DNA from: Cavia porcellus
Lineage: Eukaryota > Chordata > Mammalia > Rodentia > Caviidae
Length of the DNA: 64,000 bases
Direction of reading: 5' to 3'
NCBI RefSeq assembly: GCF_034190915.1
Contig: NW_026947501.1
Span: 1,488,001 to 1,552,000 of the forward strand
Part shown: positions 35,964 through 44,743 of the stretch, in pieces
How positions within the stretch are numbered: the first letter of the stretch is position 1
Layout of the letters: every line of letters starts with the position of its first letter
Notes under the pieces: model-generated
Told to the model about the DNA's origin: nothing
Database searches by the model: none
The model's input: the letters and a program-made list of their open reading frames with translations, nothing else
Made by a program: the position numbers and the translations under genes

Positions 35964-36141
35964 GTGGTTCGAGTTTGCTGTTGCCGGCTGCTATGAACTG
36001 CAGCCCAGCCATGCCTGCCTGTCTTGGAGCCAACTGAGTGTAGACTGAAACCTCCAAAAACTGTAAGAAATAAACCTTTGCATTCCCAACTTTGTGCTTT
36101 AGGTATTTTATCTCAGCGACGAGCATAAATTAACTAAGACA
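35778..36141 (+). mobile_element. Solo LTR, MaLR-like, copy 3 (subtype A), 364 bp
   Basis: Full-length TG...CA element in the same orientation, with AATAAA at 36069-36074. It carries the subtype A marks of copy 1 (GTGATG, TGTGGTTC, TTGCATTCCC, CAGCGACG). By eye it differs from copy 1 at about a dozen positions outside the T-rich tract. That tract has become a GTTTT pentamer microsatellite at about 35931-35964. Right flank is GGGTT and left flank is GCTTT. A minus-strand open frame across the element shows no recognisable protein. Confidence 0.8.
35931..35964 (+). repeat. (GTTTT)n microsatellite inside LTR copy 3
   Basis: About five GTTTT units with a terminal T run replace the simple T tract found at the same position in the other three LTR copies. 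This shows local replication slippage after duplication of the element. Confidence 0.85.
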
Positions 36142-37931
36142 GGGTTAGTGTTATGGTTAGATTTACGGTTCGGGTTAGAGTTATAATTAGATTTAGGATT
36201 AGGGTTATGGTTAGGGTTAGGCTTAGGTTTAAGGTTAGTGTGAGGTTTAGGTTTAGGTTTAGGGTTAGGGTTACAGTTAAGGTTAGTGTTAGGTTTAGGT
36301 TTAGTTGATGGTTTAGGTGTTAGGGATAGGGTTAATTTTATGTTTAGGATTTGGGTAAGCATTCGAGTTAAGGTTAGGGTTAGTGTTAATTTTAGGGTGA
36401 GGTTTAAGTTTAGGGTTAGTTTTAGGGTTAGGGTTAGGGATAGGGTAAGAAGTTGGGTTTAGTGTTAGGGTTAGGTTTAGGGTTAGGGTTAGCATTAGGG
36501 ATAGGTTAAGGGTTAGCATTAGTGTTAGTGTTGGGGTTAGCGTTAGGTTTAGGGTTAGTTTTAGGTTTAGGTTTATGTTTAGGGGTTAGAAATAAGGGAT
36601 AATGTTAGGGTTAGGGTTAATATTAGTTTTAGGGTTAGTTTGAGGCTAGGGTTAAGATTAGGTTTAGCGTTAGGGTTAGGGTTAGTGTTAGTGTTACGGT
36701 TAGGGTTAGTGTTAGGGTTAGGTTAGGGTTAGGTTTGGGGGTTAGGTGTTAGGGATGGTGTTTGAGTTAGGCTGCACTTTAGCGTTAGGGCTAGGTTAAC
36801 GGTTCGGGTTAGGGATAGGGGTAGGCTAGCATTAGGTTTAGAGGTTAGGTGTTAGGGATAGGGTTAGCTTTAGGCTTCGTTTACTGTTAGGGTTAGTTTT
36901 AAGTTTGGGTTTAGGGTTAGGGTTTGGAGTCACGGTTAGGTTTAGGGTTAGGGTTAGGTTTTGGATTAGGGTTAAAGTTAGATTTAAGATTCGGTTTAAG
37001 TTTAGGGATAGTGTTAGGCTTAGGTTTAGTGTTAGGGCTACCGTTAGGTTTAGGGTTAGGGTTTTGGTTAAGTTTAGTGTTTGGTTTAATTTTATGGTGA
37101 GTGTTATGTTTAGGGTTAGGATTAGGGTTAGGGTTAGCGTTAGGGTTAGGTTTAGAGGTTAGGGTTATGGTCAGTGTTAGGTTTAGGGTTAGGGCTTAGG
37201 TTTAGTGTTAGTGTTAGCGTTAGGGTTAGGGCTAAGTGTCAGGCTTAGGGTTGGAGAATAGGGTTAGGGTTAGTGTTAGGGTTAGGGTTATGGTTACGGT
37301 TAGCGTTATGGGTTAGGTTTAGTGTTAGGGTTAAGGTTTTGGTTAGGGTTACGTTAAGTGTTAGGGTTAGGTTGTGGTTTAGGGTTAGGGTTATTGTTAG
37401 ATGTTAGGTTTAATGTTAGTGTTAAGGTTAGCGTATGGGTTAGGTTTAGGGTTAGGCTTAGGGGTTAGTGTTTATGGTTGGGGTTAGTGTTAGGGTAAGT
37501 ATTATGGTTAGGTTTAAGTTAGGTTTAGCGTTATAATTAGATTTAGGATTAAGGTTAGCATTAAGGTTAGGCTTAGGGTTAGGGTTAGCGTGAGATTTAG
37601 GGTTAGCTTTAGGGTTAGGGTTAGCATTAGGGATTAGGTTTATGGTTAGTGTGTAGGGTTAGGTTTAGTGTTAGGTTTATGTTTAGTTTTAGTGTTATGA
37701 TTGGAAGTTATGGTTAGGGTTATGATTAGGTTTACGGGTATTGTTAGGGAAAGTGTTAGGGATTTGGTAGAGGGAGTAGTGTTAGTGTAAGAGTTAGGAT
37801 TAGAGTGAGGATTAGGGTTAGAGTGTTAGTGTTAGAGTTAGGGTTAGGGTTAGGTTTAGGGTTAGGTTTAAGGTTTGGGTTAGGTTTAGGGTTAGGGTTA
37901 GGGGTTATCATTTAGGGTTAGGGTTAGGGTT
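36142..37931 (+). repeat. Degenerate TTAGGG array between LTR copies 3 and 4
   Basis: These 1790 bp of telomere-variant sequence carry the same landmarks and spacing as 32332-34148: TTATAATTAGATTTAGG near 36180, AATATTAGTTTT near 36620, AAGTTTGGGTTTAGGG near 36900, GGGCTAAGTGTCAGG near 37230, GTTAGGTTGTGGTTTAGG near 37368, GATTTGGTAGAGG near 37760, and CATTTAGGG just before the LTR. No genes. Confidence 0.88.
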
Positions 37932-38273
37932 TGTCATGGTTTATGTTTGTGTCCCCCAGGCCTCATTAGTTTGCATTGTTCATTTGTGATGGTTCATTGT
38001 ATAGTGCTTGGATTGATGGTGTCAGTGCTCCAACCATATAGGGGTGGAGCCAGGATGCGATGTAATGGCAGCAAGAAAGTGTGTCTTTTTTTTTGCTGGT
38101 TCGAGTTTGCTGTTGCCGGCTGCAATGAACTGCAGCCCAGCCATGCGTTCCTGTCTTGGAGCCAACTGAGTGTGGACTGAAACCTCCAAAAACTGTAAGA
38201 AATAAACCTTTCCTTTCCCAACTTAGGTCTTTACGTATTTTATCTCAGCAACGAGCATAAAGTAACTAAGACA
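37932..38273 (+). mobile_element. Solo LTR, MaLR-like, copy 4 (subtype B), 342 bp
   Basis: TG...CA element in the same orientation, with AATAAA at 38201-38206. It is flanked by GGGTT on both sides (37927-37931 and 38274-38278). Subtype B marks GCGATG, GCTGGTTCGAG, TTTCCTTTCCC, CTTTACG and CAGCAACG match copy 2. The T tract is short. Together with copy 1 it best preserves the original insertion junctions. The weak plus-strand and minus-strand open frames inside it are not credible genes. Confidence 0.8.
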
Positions 38274-39060
38274 GGGTTAGTGTTACGGTTAGATTTAGGC
38301 TTCGGGTTAGAGTTATAATTAGATTTAGGATTAGAGTTATGGTCAGGGTTAGGCTTAGGTTTAGGGTTAGCATGAGGTTTAGGTTTAGATTTAGGGTTAG
38401 GGTTACAGTTAGGGTTAGTGTTAGGTTTAGGGTTAGTTGAGGGTTTAGGTGTTAGGGATATGGTTAGTTTTATATTTAGGATTTGGGTTAGCGTTCGGTT
38501 TAAGGTTAGGATTAGTGTTAGTTTTAGGGTGAGGTTTAGTTTTAGGGTTAGGGATAGGGTAAGAAGTTCGGTTTAGTGTTAGGGTTAGGGTTAGTGTTAG
38601 GTTTAGCATTAGGGATAGGTTAAGGGTTAGCGTTAGTTTTAGTATTGGTGTTAGCGTTAGGTTTAGGTTTAGGGTTAGGGTTAGTGTTATGTTTAGGTTT
38701 AGGGTTAGGGGTTAGAAGTAAGGGATAAGGTTAGGGTTAGGGTTAATATTAGTTTTAGTGTTAGTTTTAGGGTTAGCATTAAGATTAGGTTTAATGTTAC
38801 GGTTGAGGGTTAGGGTTAGGGTTAGGGTTAGTGTTAGGGTTATTGTTAGGGTCAGTGTTAGGTTTAGGTTAGGGTTAGATTTATTTGTTCGGTGTTAGGG
38901 ATAGGGTTAGAGTTTTGCTGTGTGTTCGCATTAGGGTTAGGTTTACGGTCAGGGTTAGGAATAGGGGTAGGTTAGCATTAGGTTTACGAGTTAGGTGTTA
39001 GGGATATGGTTAGGTTTAGGCTTCGGTTACTGTTAGGGTTAGGGTTAAGTTTGGTTTTAG
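38274..39060 (+). repeat. Degenerate TTAGGG array, right end of the LTR-bearing cluster
   Basis: This follows LTR-unit order (TTATAATTAGATTTAGG near 38310, AATATTAGTTTT near 38747, GGCTTCGGTTACTG near 39019, AAGTTTGGTTTTAGG at 39047). After about 39.06 kb the sequence moves into an ordinary P unit (AGACAAGG at 39156) and no further LTR follows. No genes. Confidence 0.82.
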
Positions 39061-40998
39061 GGTTAGGGTTTAGAGTTACTGTTAGTGTTAGGGTTAGAGT
39101 TACGGTTAGGGTTATGGTTAGGGTTTTGGATCGGTTTAGCGTTAGGGTTAGGGAAAGACAAGGTTAGGCTGGGGTTACGGTTAGGATTCGATTCATCTTT
39201 AGGTTTAGGGTTAGGGTTAAAATTTTGGGTTAGGGGTTAGGTTTAGGGTTAGTGTTTGGGTTTGTGTTATGTTTAGGGTTTCATGGGTAGGTCAGGGTTT
39301 AGGGTTAGTGTTTGGTTTAGGCTTAAGGTTAGTGTTATCGTTAGGATTAGAGTTAGGTTTACGGTTAGGATTTAGGTGTTAGAAATAGGGTTAGTGTTAG
39401 GCTTCAGGTTACATTTAGGGTTAGCGTTTTGATTAAGTTTAGGGTTATGATTAGCGTTAGCGTTAGGTTTAGGGTAAGTGTTAGGTTTAAGTTTGGTTTA
39501 AGGTTATGGTTAGGGTTAGGGTTAGTTTTAGGGTGATTGTTAGGTTTAGGGTCAGTGTTAGGTTTAGGGTTAGGTCTTAGGTTTAGGGTTAGTTTTATTG
39601 TTAGGGTTAGGGGTAGGGGTCAGTGTTTGAGTTAGTTTATAGTTTTAGGTTTTGTATTAGGGTTAGAGTTAGGTTTGGTGGTATGGGTTAGGTTTAGTGT
39701 TAGGGTTAAGGATTGGGTTAGGGTTATTTAAGTCTTAGGGTTAGGTGGAGGCTTAGGGTTCGGTTTAGGGTTAGGGTTAAGGTTTTAAGTTAGGTTTAGT
39801 GTTAGTATTAAGGTTAGGTTTAGGGTTACTGTTAGGGTTAGCATTAGCGTTTGGTTTAGGGTTAGGGTTAGAGGTTAGTTTTAGTGTTTGTGTTGGAGTT
39901 AGGGTTAGGGAAAGGGTAAGGTTTAGGTTTAGGTTTCATGTTAAGGTTAGTGTTAGGGTTGGGGATAGCCTTAGTTTTAGGTTTAGGGTTAGGGTTAGTG
40001 TTAGTGTTAGGTTTAGGTTTAGGGTTAGGCATAGAGAGTTAGGCATAGGGTTATGGTTAGGGTTAGGGTTAATGTTAGTGATAGGGTTAATTTTTGTGTT
40101 AGGGTTAGTGTTAGGGTTAGGGTTAGTTTAGGATTAGGCTTACGGTTAGGATTACGCTTAGGGTTACGAATAAGGTTAGTGTAAGTTTTAGTGTTAGGGT
40201 AAGGGTTAAGTTTAGGGTTAGTGTTAGGGTTCAGGATTGGGTTAGGTTTAGGGTTAGGGTAATACCAGGTTAGGGTTGGGCTAAGGGTTAAATTTAAATT
40301 TATCTTTAGGGTTAGGTTATGGTTAGAGTTTGGGGTTAGGTGTTACGTTTAGGTTTAGGCTTAGGGTTTGTGTTAGGTTTACGGTTTTATGGTTAGTGTT
40401 AGGGTTTAGGTGAGTGTTTGGTTTAGGCCTATGGTTATGGTTATGGTTAGGGTTAGTGTTAGGGTTAGGGTTAATGGTTAGGTGTTAGGGATAAGGTTAG
40501 TGTTAGTCTTTTTGTTACGGTTAGGGTTAGGGTTATGATTGGGTTTAGGCTTAGGGTTAGTGTTACAGTTAGAGTTTAGTGTTAGGGTTAGTATTAGGGT
40601 TAGGTTTAAGATTATGAATAGGGTTAGGGTTAGTTATAGGTTTAGGGTTAAGTTTATAGGTTATAGGGTTAAGGTTATAGGTTAGGGTTAGTCTTATTTT
40701 TAAGGTGAGGTTTATTTTGAGGGTTAGTGTTAGGGCTAGTGTTTAGGGTTAGGGTTTGGGTTAGGGTTAGGGTTAGGGTTAGAGGTTAGTTTTAGGTATA
40801 GTGTTAGGTTTAGAGTTAGTGCATAGGTTTAGGTTTAGGGTTAGTGTTCAGGGTTAGGGTTAAGGGTTATGGTTAGGGTTACTGTTGGATTAGGGTTGGG
40901 CTTAGGGTTAGGGTTATGGTTAGTGGTATGGGTTAGGTTTAAAGTTAGGGTTAAGGTTACGTTTAGTGTTATAGTAATTGTTAGGGTTAGGTTGTGGT

Positions 40999-41034
40999 TT
41001 AGTGTTAGTGTTAGTGTTAGTGTTAGTGTTAGTG
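40999..41034 (+). repeat. Homogeneous (TTAGTG)6 variant run
   Basis: Six identical TTAGTG units, flanked by GGTTGTGG on the left and TTAGGG on the right. Confidence 0.92.
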
Positions 41035-42165
41035 TTAGGGTTAGGGTTAGATGTTAGGTTTAGTGTTAGTGTTAGGCTTAGGGTTAGGTAAATGTTAGGG
41101 TTAGGGTTGTGGTTAGGGTTAGGGTAAGAGGTTAGTTTTAGGGTTAGGTTTAGTGTTAGTGTTAGGGTTAACAATAGGTTAAATGTTAGTTTTAGTGTTA
41201 TTGTTGGGCTAAGCGTTAGTTTTAGTGTTAGGGCTAGGGTTAGTGTTATGTTTAGGTTTAGGGATAGGGGTTAGGAGTTAGGGATAGGGTTAGGGTTAGG
41301 GTTAAGGTTAGTTTTAGCTTTAGGGTTAGGATTAGGGTTAGGGTTACGGTTTAGGGTTAGGGTTAGTGTTAGGGGTTAGGGTTAGGGTTACTGTTGGTTT
41401 AGGGTTAGGCTTAGGGTTACGATTATGGTTAGTAGTATGGGTTAGGTTTAGGGTTAGGGTTAAGGTTATGGTTAAGGTTATGGTAAGTGTTAGGGTTAGG
41501 TTGTGGTTTAGGGTTAGGGTTAGGGTTAGATGTTAGGATTAGTGTTAGTGTTAGGCTTAGGGTTAGGGTTAGTGTTAGGGATTTGTTGGGGTTAGGATTA
41601 GGGAAAGAGGTTAGTTTTAGGGTTAGGTTTAGGGTTAGGGTTCGGGATAGATTAAGGGTTAGTTTTAGTGTTAATGTTGGGCTAAGCGTTAGTTTTATTG
41701 TTAGGGTTATGGTTAATGTTATGTTTAGGTTTAGGGTTAGGGGTTTTGAGATAGGGATAGGGTTAGGGTTAGGGTTAATGTTAGTTTTAGCATTAGGTTT
41801 AGGATTAGTGTTAGGGTTACTGTTTAGGGTTAAGGATAGGGTTATGTTTAGGGTTAGGTTTAGGGTTAGTTTGTGTTAGCTTTAGGGGTTAAGTGCTAGG
41901 GATAGAGTTAGGGTTAATGTTAGGTTTAGGGTTACCTTTGGGTTTAGGGTTAGGTTTAGGTTTAGGGTTAGGTTTAGGGTCAGGATTTGGGGTTAGGGGT
42001 TAGGGTTAGGGTTAGGGTTATGGTTTGTGTTAGGGTTAGGGTTAGGGTTTTGATTATGATTAGGTTTAGTTTTAGGGTTAGTGTTAGGTTTAGGGTTAGT
42101 GTTAGGGTTAGCTTTAGGTTTATGTTGAGGATTAGCCTTAGGGTTAGGATTAGGGTTAATGTTAG

Positions 42166-42448
42166 GGTTAGGCTTAGGTTTAGGGCTAGTGTTAGGTGCT
42201 GGTGTTAGGGATAGGTTATAGTTAGGCTTTGTGTTATGGTTAGTTTTAGGGTTTGGATTACGATTAGGTTTAGCTTTAGGGTTAGTGTTAGGTTTAGTGT
42301 TAGTGTTAGGGTTAGCCTTAAGTTTAGGTTCAGGGTTAGCATTAGGGTTAGGATTAGGGTTAGTGTTAGGGTTAGGCTTAGGTTTAGGGTTAGTGTTAGG
42401 TGCTGGTGTTAGGGATAGGTTATAGTTAGGCTTTGTGTTATGGTTAGT
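42166..42448 (+). repeat. 204-bp spaced direct duplication
   Basis: GTTAGGTGCTGGTGTTAGGG occurs at 42191 and 42395, an offset of 204 bp (34 hexamers). About 80 bp around it, including GGATAGGTTATAGTTAGG, are nearly identical between the two copies. Confidence 0.88.
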
Positions 42449-44743
42449 GTTAGGTTTAGGTTTAGTGTTAGGCTTAGATTTAGGTTTATGTTAGTGGTAG
42501 GTTTAGGTTTAGGGTTAGGTTTAGGGTTAGGTTCAGAATTATGTTTAGGGTTACTGATAAGGTTAGTGTTAGCATTAGTGTTAGTGTTAGGGTTATGTTT
42601 AGGGTTAGGTTAAGGTTAGGGTTAAGGTTAGGTTTAGCATTAGGGTTTGGGATTGGTTTAGGGTTAGGGTTAGGGTTAGACAAGTTTAGGCTTGGGGTTA
42701 GGGTTAAGGTTAGATTTATCTTTAGGGTTAGGATTAGAGTTTGGGGTTAGGGGTTAGGATTAGGGTTAGTGTTAGGTTTTGTATTAGGGTTAGGTTTTAT
42801 TGTTAGGTCTAGGTTTTAGGCTTAGTGTTTGGTTTATGCTTAGGTTTAGGGTTAGGATTAGGGTTAGAGTTAGGGTTATGTTTAGGGTTTTGGTTTTAGG
42901 GATAGCGTTAGGGATAGGCTTCGTGTTATGCTTAGGGTTATGGTTAGTGTTAAGGTTAGGGTTACTGTTAGTGTTAGGGTTAGAGTTTCGTTAGGGTTAG
43001 GGTTAGGGTTAGGGTTAGTATTAGGTTTAGGGTTAGTTTAGGGTTAGGGTTAGGTTTAGGTTTAGGGTTAGGATTACGTTTAGGGTTACGGATAACGTTA
43101 GTGTTAACGTTAGTGTTAATTTTAGGGTTATGGTTAGGGTTAGGGTTATGGTTAGGCTTAGGTTTAGCATTAGGGTTAGGTTAGCGTTAGGTTTAGTGAT
43201 TATGTGTTAGGGATATTGTTAGGGTTAGGCTTCGGTTTACTGTTATCGTTAGTTTTACGATTGGTTTAGGTTTAGGGTAAGGGTTATCGTTTGCGGTTAG
43301 GGTTTAGGTTTAGGGTTAGGGTTTGGGATAGGGTTAGTTTTAGGTTAGGGTTAGGGTTAGGGTTAGTTTAAAGTTAGGGTTAGGTTTAGGATTAAGTTTA
43401 GGGTTACGTTTACGGTTACAGATACGGTTAGGTTTAGGGTTAGTGTTACTGTTAGGGTTAAGCTTAGGTTTAGAGTTATTGTCCGGTTTTGGGATCGGGT
43501 TAGCTTTAGGTTAAGACAAGATTGGGGTTTATTAATATTTAGGGTTAGATTTAGGCTCAGAGTTAGGGGTTAGGTTTAGGGTTAGGGTTAGGGTTTGTTT
43601 TAGGGTTAGCGTTTTATTGTTTTGTGTTAGTGTCAGCGTTAGTGTTTGGTTTAGGCTTAGGTTTAGGGTTATGGTTAGGGTTAGAGTTAGGACTAGTGGT
43701 ATGGGGTTAGGTGTTAGGGATAGGGTTAGTGTTAGTCCTTGGGTTATGGGTAGGGTTAAGTTTATGATTAAGTTTAGGGTTAGGGTTAGGGTTAGAGTTA
43801 GTAGTTAGGGTTACTGTTAATGTTAGTGCTAAAGTTATGGTTAGGGTTTGGGTTAGTTATAGGGTTAGGGTTAAGTTTTGTGTTACGGTTAGTTTTAGGA
43901 GTTAGGGTTAGTGGTTAGGGTTAGGGTTAGTGTGTGGGGTTAGGATTAGAGTTAGGTTTATGTTTAGTTTTTCTTTTAAGGTTTGAAGTTTGTGTTAAGG
44001 TTATGATTAGGTTTAAGGTTTTTGTTAGGGACAGGTTTAGGAATTTGGTAGAGGGGGTAGTGTTAGGTTTAGAGTTAGGATTAGAGTTAGGGTAAGGGTT
44101 AGAGTGTTAGTGTTAGAGTTAGGGTTAGGTTTAGGGTTAGGGTTAGGGTTTGGGTTAGGTTTAGGGGTTACAATTTAGGGTTAGGTTTAGGGTTTGTGTT
44201 ATGGTTAGGTTTAGGGTAGGGTTGCATTATAATTGGATTTAGGATTAGGGTTATGGTTAGGTTTAGGCTAAGGTTTAGGGATAGCATGAGGTTTAGGGTT
44301 AGGATTCTTGTTAGGGTTACAGTTAGGGTTAGTGTTAAGTTTACGGTTAGTTGAGGGGTTAGGTGTTAGGGATAGGGTTAATGTTATGTTTAGGGTTTCG
44401 TTTAGTGTTCGGGTTAAGGTTAGGTTTAGTGCTACTTTTAGGGTGAGGTTTATGTTTAGGGTTAGTGTTAGGGTTAGTGTTAGGGTTAGCTTAAGAGGTT
44501 AGGTTTAAGGCTAGGGTTAGGTTTAGGTTTAGGGTTAGCGTTAGGGTTAGCATTAGGGTTAGGGTTAGTTTATTGTTCTGGTTAGGATTAGGGTTAGTTT
44601 AGGGTTTGGCTTATGTTTAGGATTAGGGTTGGGTTATGTTTGTGATTACGTATAAGGTTAGTGATAGCCTTAGTGTGAGTGTTAGGGTTATCGTTAGGGT
44701 TAGGGTTAGGTTTTGGGATCGGTTTAGTGTTAGGGTTAGGGAA

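Larger units (their letters stand above)
30780..39060 (+). repeat. LTR-bearing higher-order repeat cluster (about 2.15 kb units, A-B-A-B)
   Basis: Five copies of the landmark AAGTTTG followed by GTTTAGG (about 30857, 33121, 35298, 36900 and 39047) alternate with four LTR copies starting at 31996, 34149, 35778 and 37932. LTR-to-LTR distances are 2153, 1629 and 2154 bp. First to third is 3782 bp and second to fourth is 3783 bp. LTR copies 1 and 3 share diagnostic bases, as do copies 2 and 4, and the telomeric flanks follow the same pairing. The structure therefore reads as a 3.78 kb A-B dimer duplicated in tandem. The B-to-A junction is about 0.5 kb shorter, probably by deletion. Start and end coordinates are by eye. 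Confidence 0.85.

Noticed and set aside
35809..36126. Open frames on the minus strand across the LTR copies (also 32058-32316, 34180-34454 and 37994-38221)
   Set aside because: They read antisense through a noncoding LTR, include a poly-Lys stretch from the T tract, differ by frameshift among the four copies and match no protein family I know.
31996..38273. Four independent LTR insertions
   Set aside because: All four sit at the same point of the unit in the same orientation with homologous flanks, so duplication of one insertion is far simpler.
31996..38273. A provirus with paired LTRs around internal gag-pol sequence
   Set aside because: The 1.3-1.8 kb between LTRs is telomere-variant array that matches LTR-free units elsewhere. 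No retroviral internal sequence, primer binding site or polypurine tract was seen.
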